DNA of 64,000 nt from assembly GCA_002110485.1 (NCBI GenBank), contig MOWL01000088.1:1426001-1490000 (forward strand), read 5' to 3'. Source of the DNA: Emergomyces orientalis (taxonomy: Eukaryota > Ascomycota > Eurotiomycetes > Onygenales > Ajellomycetaceae). The notes below the pieces were generated by a model. The model did not search any database. It was given only the letters and a program-made list of their open reading frames with translations, and was not told where the DNA came from. Below, piece by piece: positions 1 through 12,521 of the stretch (position 1 is its first letter; every line of letters begins with the position of its first letter). The position numbers and the translations under genes were made by a program.

Positions 1-1596
1 GGGTGCGGGAGCGCGAAGGAAGGCGTGTGTTCGTCAACTTCGAGGGTAGCGGCGGAATGCAGTTTTATATAGAGGAGCCAGTCAATGACGGCCCAGAAGG
101 TGAGGCTGAGGGACCAGAACGTAAAGAGTGCAGACCACGTGCTTAGATGGCTGGCGTATTGGGGGAGGAGATCAGGGAGGAGGGTGGTGAGTCCGAAGGC
201 GAGATAGGTAGAACAGAGGAACGATTCAGTACCTGGCTCGGCGAGTGTGGCGAGTAGAACAGTATACTTGCGCACACGGAGCCAGCGGATGCGGCGGTGG
301 ATGTAAGCTTTGACGCTCATGCGGGCGACAGGTTGGAAGGCGAGGTCACCGTATACCAGCTTGTGTCTACCCCATCGCTCCCCTACTTTGACCGGAGGTT
401 TCCCCTTGAAGAGGCAGTCCCCGATAAGATGGTCTTCGCAGATGTTGTCAGAGAAGTAATCAATTCCGGGGCGTCGGGGCTGTGCACGGGGTTTTGAAAC
501 GGTAGGTGAAGTGAGGTAGTTTAGATGTGAGCGGCGGAACATGGTTGATTTACCAACGACGCATGGGGCGATGACGATGGTGTTGATTGCGGAGTAGAAT
601 TTTGCGTGGGAAGATGAGAGGAAAAGTTCCTCTAGGCGGCCTCCGCCTATGGCTAGGATAGACGCTGACGGTCCGCTATTATTCACCCCTGTAGATGCAG
701 TTGGGAGGCTAATGTCGTGGTAGTCCTGATGCAGCGAATCTTGTCTCTCGTCCGCGCTCTTCATTGGCGATTCTCCATTTCCCACGTCGACCACGATGGG
801 CATCTGATGGACGAATCTGTACTGTTTATCGACGGTGCCATCTTCCGCAATTATTCCGCACAGTTTATCCACCATTCTACCACAAACGCCTTTTCCCATC
901 CACACGTTGCAATCCACAATCCACACAATATCACTCTTTGCTTCGTTATACGCACGACTCATATTCCTGATTTTCGGGTTGGGTCCAAGTTGCTCATCCT
1001 CCCCGCTTTCCTCCTCAATGAAAATCCTGGCATCGGCGTCCGGGAAGTCCTCCAATAGCTTTTTTAACACGGGGTATGCCGGATCAGTTCCAGTTGCAAT
1101 GCAGAAGTAAATTGTAAGTTTATCCTTTGGATAGTCCTGGCGGAAGCTGGCCGCCAGGCATTCGTAGAGGTAGGGTTCAAGACCCTTGACGGGGCGAATG
1201 ACGGTGACATGACGGACTTGAAAAGGGCGAAGCGAGGCGGAGAAAGATTTCTTGGGGATAGAGGAGTAATTTATTTGTCTAAATATAAGATTGGCATGAA
1301 AAATCCCACATGTCAGTATGGAATTTTCCTAAACCAACTAGCCTCTCGTTAAAAAAAAAAAGGGCAACGAGATGCCATTTCAAATCTCTGTTTTTCCAAA
1401 TAATAGAAAAGGGATCTCACAGTCGAGCCCATCCCACTAGAACCACAAAGGTCACTATCAGATACCAGATGACAGCGGCCCAACTGGCCGCAATCAACCA
1501 CGGCTGATATTGCCCCTGCTGTAACAGCAATTCATTGCTGATAGCAACAGGAGAATTGGAATTGGAGAAGCCCGCCGTTGCTCGATCTGCCTGCAT
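1..1596 (-). CDS. Ceramide glucosyltransferase (GT21), 3' end cut by window edge
   Basis: Transfers glucose from UDP-glucose to ceramide to make glucosylceramide in Golgi/ER membranes. Two exons are visible: 1421-1596 and 1-1278, with a 142-nt intron, giving 484 codons before the sequence runs out. Exon 1 carries a membrane segment at about residues 33-55. Exon 2 has the family's D,D,D,(Q/R)xxRW set: a probable first Asp at 123 in GTDPAYPVL, D180 in the DCNVW block, D340 in the CEDHL block, and RRIRW at 386-390. The conserved NPKIRN block lies just before D180. Hydrophobic segments follow near 395-465. The start was chosen because it is the first ATG in frame and sits 32 codons before the membrane segment. 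Only the C-terminal end is missing. Family identity is very likely; the membrane topology is inferred. Confidence 0.93.
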
Positions 1597-2428
1597 GAGG
1601 CTACTGACTACAGGAATTATCTCTTGACACTGATAGACCAGCTTTGTATTAAGTAGGGGACGGAGGCGCAGATTCGGAAGAGCAGCAAGGAGAGGAAGGC
1701 CTGGATACGGATAACGACGAGCTCATACTTAGAGAGAGCGGAACAGAGTGAGGAAAAGAGTATAGGCAGGACAGCTGACTAAAGAAAGATAGATCTGCTC
1801 TCCTAGCGAAGGGGTAGAAAAAGAAGAAGGAAAAAGAATGCTGTTCGGCGATGGCATTCGTTGGGGTGTGGAATTTAGTTAGTGGGAATTGTATGCAGAT
1901 TTGATCCTACAGTTCCACGAGGGGCTGGCTGATTTACTTGGGTAACTAAGGTATGATAATTGGGGCAGCAAAAAGGGCACCCGACCCCGTCTGCTGTTGA
2001 CAGCCTTTTTTTCTTCAACTTTTTTTATTTTATTTTTTAGGATACACGGATAAGCCGGAATAAAAACAAACTCCGCTGCTGGCGGAAAACGGCTTTGGCC
2101 TTTTTACAAATTTGCTGGAGATGTCGAGTAACAACCCAGTTCAATTGTTTCCTACTTTTTCTCTACAGTGATGACGCCGGGCAGGCGAGTGTTTGGAGTG
2201 GTGAACGCCCTTTTTCTTATTCTTTTTTTTACTACGGGGGAGAACAGAACACTCTGATCTACGCGCTGTCCCCACACACACAAACACAGATCACAGAGAA
2301 CCTGCTGCGTACTGCTATTTCGTACCTACCGAGGGTAATGTATAACAGAAGTGATGGGCTCTCGTGAGGTGTCATTAAGAATATTGAAATTAAACATATT
2401 TTGCGGACTCATGAAACGCGATCAGAAC
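1597..2428. other. Intergenic, upstream region of the glucosyltransferase
   Basis: About 830 bases with several homopolymer T tracts (around 2008-2040 and 2218-2230). It probably contains the promoter and 5' leader of the leftward glucosyltransferase gene. I see no supportable gene. Confidence 0.5.
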
Positions 2429-2970
2429 TCATGATGAAATCAGCAGAGCCACTTGAATCATGAAAAGAAAAAAAAAAGAAGAAAAGAAAAAGAAATTATG
2501 TTCCCACAAGCTGGGGAATGGTGAAGAAGTACGTTGTGGATCTTCAACGCAGGTACCAACAAAGGCATTGTTATTGCGGGCATCCACCATCTGTTCAACC
2601 AAGTCGCTGAAACAATGACCCTGTGAAACGCGAAACACATAGGGGCTTCCTGTCCTCGTTGAATTGCTACGGTTTCACAGTAAGCGATATCTTTCCGTTC
2701 GTACAGTGCTGGATGGGTGTGAATTGAAATCTGCCCACCATTATTGAACAGGCTATCCCAGTAACGAACTAACCGGCTTGGCCAAATCAACAAAATCTAC
2801 TGGCGACTTTGGCGGTTGTGGCGCAGTTGAAAACCCAGATGCCCCCCTACGTGTCTTGGCAACGTTTCCAAAGTTCTGCTCTCAACGGCATTCTTGGGCT
2901 GGAGGAAGCTCATAGTAGCTAATGCCAAACCAGCCAATAACAAGAGCACATATCTCATATTGAACATCAT
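2429..2970 (-). CDS. Candidate small secreted protein, three short exons
   Basis: I do not recognise a family. An ATG at 2970 opens a frame with a signal-peptide-like start: MRYVLLLLAGLALATMS lies four residues in. A stop follows unless an intron is removed. Exons at 2801-2970, 2671-2752 and 2429-2620 would need introns of 48 and 50 nt with GT..AG ends, and they sum to 148 codons. The last exon holds spaced cysteines (GHC, GTC) and then a Phe/Ser-rich tail read from a purine-rich tract, so its true end is doubtful. Both introns are at the lower size limit for ascomycetes. Alternatives are a decayed gene or chance reading frames. Treat as a hypothesis. Confidence 0.3.
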
Positions 2971-5900
2971 GGCGAGCCGACACAACTGAATATATCGAGA
3001 GGAGGTGCTACGCGGTGGTCTCGTTCCTATAGCCAATTGCCCGCCTGCAGGGCAATTCTGTCGTCGCCAAATCAGGTTGGCCTCGGGGTGATTTAGCCCC
3101 CCCTGCTTCTGGTTTTATAAAATATTGACGATATTCAGAAATTATGCGAGCGGGTCGTGGGATTAAGATCTAGTTATTCCTAATAAATATTCTTTTTTAG
3201 GTATCTTCGGGTTTGGTTTCTCTTTCATTTTGCTTTAGAAAACAGCTGACAACAGTATTAGGACGTATTTGCCCTAGTCTCCCAAAACTGGCTGCACAGC
3301 ACAAACCAGGTCATCCACGTCGCACGCGGGCAATTATGGCAATTCAAAGAAGCCCTCCTCACGTTGAGACCCCTGTGACATCTACAGGCTTCCCTATCGT
3401 CGATTTCTGGCAACTATTCTAACTATGGATTGCGAGCGGATGCATTCACACCACTCGGCTTGGCAGGAAGGATGTCGCAAGTATTGAGGTCGACGAGAGT
3501 CCAGTGGACCCGCAGATCACAGCACAGCCCAGTGCAGAAACGTGACGGCTGCAAGCAAAGTCAGCGTTGTCCCTATTCAAAGGAAAGGGGAAATGGTCGA
3601 CGACGGTTGTCTAAGCAGCTTTAGGAAAATGGGTCGTCATACTTTGATACCGAGTTCTCCATTACTGTGGCTGAGCTTTTTAAATTGGGCCACAGAAAGT
3701 TGTCTCGGCGAACGACGTCAGCAGAATGGGGAATTTGCACTGAAGCATTGACGCCGGTGAATACCAATCTGTCCCATTATGCATGAGCAGCATATTTAGT
3801 TGTGCATGAAAATAGACCTATTTCAGATGACGGGGGATAAAAAAGAAAAGTACGATAAACACGAGAAGCATCGCAAGAAATGGCATCACAAGATGTACCT
3901 GGAGAGTGCTTGATCGCATTGTTACCCTACGGGATATATCAACGCCAATTTGACTGGATGTAGGTACGCGTCGGCCATTGCTACCACGCCGCCTTGGATA
4001 TCGTGAATAAAATGAAAGCTCGACTTCGGGTTTTCTCGTGCTTGTTACTTCACCTGAAGCTCCACCATTACCATAAACGAAATGGTTCCATATTTCCTTG
4101 TTGCTGATTCGACAGTCTTTCTTTTATTATTGGACGCGAAAATCGACTGGAAATTGGATGATAAATTTGCACTGACACCGTATCAAAAGGCTAGATGTTT
4201 ACTGACTGAGGCGCTACGGCGATAGTAAACGGCCGGGGCATTCATTTCAAAACAAAGGTAAAAGGTAAAAATGGCGTCACAGGAGCTAGAATGGGGAGCA
4301 GTATACAATAATATCCCGACTAATTAAGAGCATTTCAGCTCGGACCACAACTCCAGCAAGCCGGCCTGCCTGGGGTTTCTCGGGGTTCGGGATCAATATC
4401 AAATTGAGGTGTTTGAAGATGCAAGAAAATCGCTCATGGTGATGTGATGTACACTTGCAGTGGCTGTGCATTGCGGGACGAGACGAGAGACGCTAAAGCC
4501 AAAAAGTCAATCATGACACTCTGGTTGACATGGGGCTTAATAGGTGCATGCTCAGTATTGAGCGTGCTGGAGATGGAAGACGCGGGGTATATGGCGACTG
4601 TTACAAGAGGGTATAGTAGAACTTGCAAATTTAATATATGAAATCAAGTATATGGGGCACAATAGTTAGCTGAGGAGTAGAAGATACCTAGGTCATCATG
4701 ATTATACATTTCTGCATGGTGGTGCGGATGGTGAATGGTGTTAAGCATTCGCTCGGGGCACTATGGGGCTGAGGGAGTGTGGCATGAGACTGCTAATTTC
4801 AGCCACCATGTTTATCCCTCGCGCCATTGTCCTTCAGCAAAACCCTCAGTTGGGTCAGCCAAAAATCATCAACCCAGAGCATGGGATGTCGTTGTCCATG
4901 CTAAAATGGTCAGTACCCATACCTTGCGTCCTGTATGGACATTTCAGCTTGGCTTAATCCGTTGCTTCGCCGGAGGGTTCCTTGTGTTTTGCCACTTCTG
5001 GTCTGGCAAGCTAGTAGTTTGTGATGGTTGGATACTAGTGCCCATGCGACAACGGGCTGGTCTTAGTCCAGGCAAACTCGACAGTTTTAGATGCACGTTG
5101 GCAATATTCAACCAGCACTATGTAGGGCCGCCCACGAGGAGAGTAGAGGCCAAGGAAAGTTTGGAAAATAAGCCCTTTTCAGCTGCGGTCCCCTGCCATG
5201 TTGCCTGTATTCCTTCTTCTGGTGAATCTTCCTCCTTTGCTTGCCTGATAATAACGACCTGATATTATTTAAGACACCATCTGTTGCTACCGAATGAATT
5301 ACTGGATATATTCACGAAATTTCCAGGAAAGGTGGGTATTGCATCAAAGCGCGAAACGAGGGAGGGTTGGATCGCGTGCCTACGAGTACTCATTTCAAAC
5401 AAACATTTAATTCTGTATTGTTTACGGAGTACGAAGCGCAGAAAACGCAAATCCGGTATTGCTATCCCAGAAGGAGGATTATGATAAAGCTTTAACTGGC
5501 AGGGAGTGAGAAGCCATGTTCACTGCAACTAATACGCTATTCCATATTTATTAAACTTCTTAGTTCAACCTCTCCATTGAATGGACTTTACCGGGAGCTA
5601 TATATGTTTTCTGGACCCAATTCATCACACCTCTAACTTCTGCGTTCATACGATGACATCTTTGTCGAACTCATTGCTCAAACAAGCCAGCAAGGATGCG
5701 GCGTGGGGAATTTTTAACTATAGTATCGCAAAAGGTCATTCGTGTCGTGCGAAGCGCACAAGAAGAAAAAAAAGTACCTAGTAACTACCTACCTTAGTCT
5801 CACAATAAACTCCAACACAAGGACACCAATGGTTTAATCGTCGACAGAGTCTTACGCAACACTCTATTTGGGGGATATAGTTGGTTTAGTATGAGACATT

Positions 5901-6651
5901 ATTAAGAAAAGTTACTACGACCAATTTCTAGCTGTCTCGCCCTTCTAGGCTTGGATCCTGTGGCGCGTGTATCGGCACACCTTCTCACCCGTAACGATTC
6001 GTTCGATTACTGATGGCCCGTGTCTTTGCAGCGGATACTTGAGGCTGAAAAATGGTAATATTTCGATGCCATGTACTTTTTACCCCAGCTGTTATGATTT
6101 CGTCACTGTTCGGTTGTTGACTGGAACCGAGAAAAATTCTAGATCCTGTCCCGTAACTTCTGTGACGGGGCTATTACGCCTGAAAAATACATTGCTTCCC
6201 CCTTTTCCGTCGCATGGAATCGGCCTTCCACAGGTCTTCAAAGCCCAGCCATATGTTTTGCGGTGTCAACTTTGAGGCATTTCTTTCTTGCTTTTCTCCC
6301 GCAAGGGAGAAGTTCTCAGCCCCAATGGAGCTCTGCAACCTATCTTTTGGTGGACGGATGTTGCATCCTCCCCCTCCTTTTTTGGAACAATTTCTGCCCT
6401 TTTAAACTTTTGCATTTTGGGCCGGGAAAATTTCATTCCTATTGCCATATTGTTTACTTGAAGAATTATCAAATGTGGAGGGGAAAGGAGCGGGGGAGGG
6501 ATAGGGAGGGAGAGCAATATTCTGAAAGCCTGGCTGCCAACCATTATAAAAAGGACCTTCGTCAGTCCCCCTGCTCTCATATTTTTTCTCATTGCTTCCT
6601 CTCTTTGTTGTCTGGCAATTTTTTTTTTGGACTCTCGGTACAATACGAAGA
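2971..6651. other. 3.7-kb stretch without a supportable gene
   Basis: Open frames here are short or lack any family resemblance. The longest, 4735-5262 (+), reads as 175 residues with no recognisable motif, a biased composition, and no splice-consistent neighbours. The final 600 bases probably include the promoter and leader of the P-type ATPase; pyrimidine-rich tracts occur at 6575-6635. No repeats or transposon genes are evident by eye. Confidence 0.45.
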
Positions 6652-9600
6652 ATGGGCGACAAGAACGAAGGCCCCCGTGTCCGGATTGCGGACGAGACCC
6701 AGTCTCGCTCCGACCATCCAAGACGTTCCCTCCATCGCGCTGTGTCAAATTCCTCCATGTCAATTCGCAGCTCTCATAGTAGAGTTGCAGCTCCAGAGGC
6801 TGTCCTTCCAATTACTTACAGGACTTTGTAAGCTTTTACCATTCTCCTGTCTGGAATTAAATCGATGTTCTAACCAAAAAAAATTCACAATCCAGGTCAT
6901 ATAATATTAACGAGGACTTAAAGAAAGGCGAACATTTGAACAAGAAAGACGCGAAACATATCCGTGGTATGTCTTACTTATTTATATCTTACGTTCTGAA
7001 TAATTTTCCTGAGCACCTATTTAACAGGCAATAGATCTGGAGCAGTTAGATTGGCATTTGGTCTCTGCCAGCGAGTTATTCCAACGACTTTCGACTTCAC
7101 CTTCTCAGGGGCTTTCTGCTGAACAGGTCGCTCGGCGTACATCCGAATATGGAAAAAATAAACCTACTCCACCGCCATCTGGCCTGTTTCGAAAGATCGT
7201 GAGCTATGTCTTTGGTGGTTTTGGCCCTTTATTGTTCTTAGGCTGCATTCTGGTCTTTATCGCATGGAAACCTCTTGGAGACCCTCCTGCCCTCGCTAAT
7301 CTCGCACTTGCTATTGTTCTCGCCACTGTTTTTGTTATCCAAGCGGCATTCAATGCCTGGCAAGATTGGTCTTCCTCCAGAGTAATGGCTTCGATTACCA
7401 CCATGCTTCCAGAAGAGTGCATGGTTGTTCGAGAAAACAAGCAGGAATGGACAACAGCGACCGAACTTGTTCCTGGTGATATCGTTAGAATCAAACAGGG
7501 AAACAAACTTCCGTCAGATTTGCGCTTTATTGAGGTATCGTCTGATGCTAAGTTTGATCGCTCAATTCTTACTGGTAAATTAAAACCCAAGGCGTTCATG
7601 AATGTCTCTGTGGAGTTCTAATCAGGGTGACTGTAGGCGAGTCTGAACCCGCTCAAGGGACTGTTGACTCTACGGACAAAAACTACCTCGAAACGCGAAA
7701 TATAGGACTCCAAGGGACTCACTGTGTATCTGGCACCGCAACAGGTGTTTGCGTCGCTACAGGAGACAATACAGTGTTTGGACGAATTGCTGGGCTAACC
7801 AATAAACCCCGACATGAATATACCCCATTACAGAAGGAAATACTCCGCTTTGTTTTGATTATTATTGGTATAATTGCCACTGTAGTTGTCCTGGTTGTAA
7901 TATTGTGGTAAGTTCTCCTTTTTCATATTTTTGCAGCCTCTTTGCTCACACCTGTTTAGGGCTGCCTGGCTGCGGAGAGACCATCCCGATTGGATCAACG
8001 TTCCCCTTCTTATTGTCAGCTGTGTCTCAGTGGGAATTGCTTTTGTACCGGAAGGGCTCCCTGTTGCCGTCGCTATGAGCCTCACAATCGGTGCGAATAT
8101 TATGAAGAAAAATAAAATCCTCTGCAAGTCTCTCGCAACAGTCGAGACTCTTGGTTCTGTTTCTGTTATCTGCTCGGATAAAACTGGAACCTTGACGAAG
8201 GTAAATCTATCGAACCTGTGGTTGTTTTTGACATCTTTTAATATTATTCTTTCTAGAACGAGATGTTTGTGACTGATTGTTACACTGGTGGGGAAGAATA
8301 CACCGAGGAAGCTTCGCGGAGATCTATCCTTGGGGGAGAAGAGACTGACGCCTCACTTGGTAACTCAATAAATCGGCTACGTATAGCAGGGGGTTTGTGC
8401 AATGCGGCGGAGTTTGATACTTCAACGCTTAGTTATCCGCCTAGCCAGATGAAAATGTATGGTGACCCAACAGACCAAGCAATTCTCCGTTTCTCAGAAA
8501 CATTGGGATCCGTCAATAAGCTTCGAAGTGATACGAAAAATCTTTTTGAGATTGCCTTCAACAGTCGGAACAAGTTCATGATCCGCATAATGCACTCGTT
8601 GCACGCAGATGTTGAAGACATGTACGTAACCGCTAATTTTCCGTGGTTTAATATCACTATCTAATCTCTCCTAGGCTTTATGTTAAAGGAGCGCCAGATG
8701 TCTTGATCCCGAGATGCGACAGTGTAGTTCAAAAAGATGGTACCGTTAAGCCTCTATCCAGTGTGGATTTAACACAAATCGAGTCAGTCAAGAACAAATG
8801 GTCACACAATGGAAAGCGCGTGATTCTTGTTGCGCAAAAAGCACTTGGACCAAATGCTGGCAATCTACTGTCGTTTTCCAATACGGAAAAGGCTGTGATG
8901 GCAGAGGCTAGTGAGAGTTTGACTTTCGTGGGTCTCGTTGGTATTGTAGACCCAGTTGTAAGTACATACTGTTCTATGCACGTCCTCATTTTTCCGCAGC
9001 ATTCTCACCCTTTAATGATACAGAGAGAGGAGATCCCTGGCGTCATCAAAACTCTTAGGACCGCTGGCATTCGCATAATGATGGTAAGATTTCCCACACC
9101 TCTGTTAGTGGACATTTTCAGTGCGCATCTGACCTACATAACACAATAGGTGACGGGAGACTTCAAGCTTACCGCTCAAGCAATCGCCGTTGATTGTGGA
9201 ATTATTAAAACAACACCAGCTCTCATTCACGGATTCACCGAGCTTGACCGTGACTTCATATTTTCACCAGAGAAGTTGGAAAACTTTCGATCAATTGTCA
9301 TAAGTGGCCCAGAGCTGATAACTCTCAATGAAAATCAATGGGAACAACTCTGCAAGTACGAAGAAATCGTTTTCGCCCGCACCACACCGGAACAGAAGCT
9401 TCGAATTGTGAAAGAATTTCAAGCGCGTGAGAATATCGTAGCTATGACAGGCGATGGTGTCAATGATGCACCGGCTTTGAAAGCGGCCGACGTGGGTGTT
9501 GCGCTTGGTAGTGGCTCTGATATTGCTATCGAGGCAGCGGACATGGTGCTTCTTGATTCGTTTGCTGCTATTGTTGAAGCTGTTAAATATGGGCGTGTGG

Positions 9601-10824
9601 TCTTTGGTAAGCTCAGCCATTTATATCCCTTTGATGATAATTACTAATGGGCGTAGACAATTTGAAAAAGACTATCATTTACCTTCTGCCGGCTGGTAGC
9701 TTCAGCGAATTTTGTAAATATTCCCCTAATACACAACGTATCTGGATTCTCCACTGACACTGTAAACCAGGGCCGGTGATGGCCAATGTCGCTCTTGGTG
9801 TTCCCCAGGTTCTGTCTTCATTCCTAATGGTATGTTTTTCCAAGATTCCGCTGAAGATATGCCCTGCTAACTAAAGGTAACGCCAGATTATAATTTGGTG
9901 AGAGCACTCTACCTGTGACCTCCAGACTGTGGCCTACGATGCTAATGTAAAACAGTCTCTTTACAGATGCCGCAGGTGCTATCACTTTAGCATACGAGAA
10001 GCCGGAATCGGACGTCCTCCTTCGACCCCCCCGTGTTCCAAAGAAGGATCGTCTAGTAAACGCCCGACTCATCCTCTATGCCTACGGGTTTATAGGCGTC
10101 TATGAATGTGCACTTTCCTTTATCATGGCATTCTGGTATATGGAGGTACGTCGTGCATCGCTTATTTTACTCGTTTAACGGACAAAATCAAACTGAATCT
10201 GCACTAACCCCAAATCCCGATCCTGTGTTTACAGAGACGTGGCATCCCATTCAGCGCCCTGGCGCTGAAGTACGGCACTTTGGACTCCAAATATGACCCA
10301 GACTACGTGGCGGAGATAACCAATAAGGCCTCCTCGATCTACTTTGTCAACTTGGTCGTGATGCAGTTTTTCAACCTCCTCGCCGTTCGCACCAGGCGGC
10401 TGAGTATTTTCCAGCAGCCACCGATTTTCAAGAAACAGTCCAAGAATCCGTCCATCTTTATCGCCATGGTACTTGCCTTGTGTATAGTGTTCATATGTAT
10501 GTTTTCTTGTATCCCTTGTTTTTATCACTTCGCATGCCACCTTTATCTCTGGTCCTACCCTACTCGTTTACTCTGTAGGCTTTTTTATATTTTTTCCCCT
10601 ACGCGTTTTTTGCCGTAAAACTACGGTCTGTCGCTTACATTTGCCACTAAAATACAGTCTGTTACATCCCCGGTCTCCAAAACTCCGTCGCAACCACAAC
10701 AGTGCCGGTAGAGCACTTTTTCCTTCCCGTTGCTTTTGGTCTTGGGCTCCTTTTCCTGGACGAAGCTAGAAAGTACGGTGTCCGGCGATGGCCCAATGGG
10801 CTTCTTGCGAAGATTGCCTGGTAG
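6652..10824 (+). CDS. P-type cation ATPase, Na+/K+-ATPase alpha-like (type IIC-like)
   Basis: Membrane pump that couples ATP hydrolysis to cation exchange. Fifteen exons: 6652-6827, 6896-6966, 7035-7574, 7637-7907, 7960-8200, 8257-8621, 8675-8957, 9024-9083, 9150-9606, 9657-9713, 9771-9829, 9887-9897, 9956-10145, 10235-10496, 10658-10824. They total 3210 nt (1069 aa). Landmarks in order: N-terminal cation-ATPase domain with YGKNKPTPPP; actuator TGES near 262, split by an intron; TM4 VPEGLP near 387; phosphorylation motif DKTGT with D426; hinge GDGVNDAP at 770-777; TM5 SFSEFWP with E839; TM6 LFTDAAGAITLAYEKPE; and a C-terminal EARKYGVRRWPNGLLAKIAW. The sequence is closer to animal Na,K-ATPase alpha than to ENA sodium pumps. 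The ion specificity is inferred only. At the position of the animal TM6 first aspartate it has Cys (C864), while the second Asp (D868) is kept. Confidence 0.94.
9887..9897 (+). other. 11-nt micro-exon of the ATPase gene
   Basis: The eleven bases ATTATAATTTG are flanked by a CCAG acceptor and a GTGAG donor. They restore the reading frame between exon 11 (ending SSFLM) and exon 13 (starting with the LFTDAAG block), and they supply the I-I-I-C residues of transmembrane segment 6. The flanking introns are 57 and 58 nt, each with a plausible branch site (CTAAC, CTAAT). Skipping the exon would break the frame. Confidence 0.85.
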
Positions 10825-12521
10825 TGGAGCTTCGGGTATATGCTTGTAACAGATAGAAGGATGGTAGACTCGTTGAGGATAGATACTTTCGTTTATTGAA
10901 ATGGATTGGCAGAGTCGTTTAAAGGCAGGATCAGGGAGGTTTTTCCACGCTTCCATACTTGTTATATGTGTGGTCATCTAAGGTGGTCAATTAGGTTTAT
11001 TGAGTTCTAGTTTCCTCCCCGGTTTATCTTCCACTTGTTCTCTTCTCCTTCTTCTTCTTCTTCTTCTTCTTCTTCTTCTTCTTCTTCTTCTTCTTCTTCT
11101 TCTTTGGCTAGTTTGGTATGATGTTATTCTGGGGCGAGAGAAAAGTAAGGAAGCGATATCCAGGAAATATTATCCTATTAGGTTGCTTGCTTTTCATCCT
11201 TTCTGGTGAAGGCCTTAGAAGTACTTCTGAGTAAAGGGGTCAAGACCTAGATTGCAAAACCCAGCAGGGAAATCATTTTTTAAACCTTGTTCGTCGGTGA
11301 AACCCATGGAAGTACATGTATCGGGCCTAACGACATGGAACTGAAGCCTATTCTATTTTCCGAAATATTTGCTTCGCTTTCCAACCCGACATTTGTGTTT
11401 TCCCTGTGGAGAAACTTCCTGGGTAAACAAAACGCTCTCAAAAAACGCTCTCATAGTGTAGGGTTCGCACCATGAACGTCATGTCGACTTTTTGCAGGCG
11501 CGAGTCAGGGGTTCCAAGCCAATCCAACTCCGAAAGAATTTAGTACCAATCGAGATATTCGAAGGATCAGATCATTCATCCAATTTCACTACCTATGCGT
11601 GCTGCATTATTGTTATTAATATTATTATTATAAGACATCCCCTTTCGACACCGGGCCCATCCAGCGCCTTCACCATTAGACTCTAAATTCCCAATCATGT
11701 CCCAGTCCATCTAAGGGGAGATCTGGAGTTATCACATTTTCACGCAGTATTTCCTTCTGACAAGAGACTAAGATTTTGGGCACTTTGCACGTGGGTCAAC
11801 ATAAGATATGATTTCATTTTAAACACAATTTTTGAAAGCATGGTGTGTTTGCTTTGCATCAATGTTAGACATTAAAGAAGGAGAGATGAGATTCATTTTG
11901 AAACCATTCTCAGCTTTTGATATTGCGTTAAAAAATAAAAGCAAAATATTCTCCGTACATGATATTACACTCATTACTCACACATCACACATGAAAATTA
12001 GTGTCGATGCATTTTTCATCTCAACACATATGCCGAAGACTTCCATATTAGAGTTAGAATTATTAGGCAGCGTTAGAAATTCAAGTGATTATATAGTTAA
12101 TATTAAAATGTTTAGACCGAGAACAGTAATTACGCCTTTTCCAGCAGATAATTGAAACCCATTACCTCTGCCTGAAATAACGCCTGCTCATTTGCTAATG
12201 GTCCGCCCTGTCACTGCTGTTACGCTAGTCCGATAGTTAATTAAATGGGCAAACGCTAGTTGAATTAGCAGGACACTAGAATCTTGATCCTCGCCTCTCC
12301 AGCCTGCCCCACTTCGGCTTGGAGGCTAAACCAGCATCGCTACGCTAAACCACAAATGGGAAAACCCTAAATGAACCTAGGAGTCCATCATGTCGTCCGA
12401 GTTAACCAATCTCCCCCTGTCCCCAGCTCATCCGTTGATACCCCAACCAATCGGCATCCCGCAGTGCGTCTTCAAAACTGCCCGTAGCCTCATGAACGTC
12501 CAAAATTTAGCTAATATAGCC
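10825..12521. other. Intergenic with microsatellite and AT-rich block
   Basis: Space between the ATPase 3' end and the monooxygenase 3' end (convergent genes). It holds the CTT microsatellite listed separately, and a markedly AT-rich block at roughly 11770-12170. A 107-codon frame there (11832-12155) has no recognisable motif. No gene is supported. Confidence 0.5.
11048..11104. repeat. (CTT)19 microsatellite
   Basis: Nineteen uninterrupted CTT units, preceded by a shorter imperfect pyrimidine tract. It lies about 220 nt past the ATPase stop codon, so it may be in the 3' untranslated region or just beyond it. Confidence 0.97.

Noticed and set aside
4735..5262. 175-codon open frame on the plus strand
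   Set aside because: No motif, no signal peptide or membrane pattern, and no splice-consistent neighbours. Likely chance.
6263..6904. 213- and 181-codon frames on both strands near the ATPase start
   Set aside because: Neither has family resemblance. The plus frame overlaps the true first exon in a different reading frame.
7575..7636. Apparent stop and frameshift in the ATPase at the TGES motif
   Set aside because: Explained by a 62-nt intron with GTAAAT donor and GTAG acceptor that restores TGES exactly.
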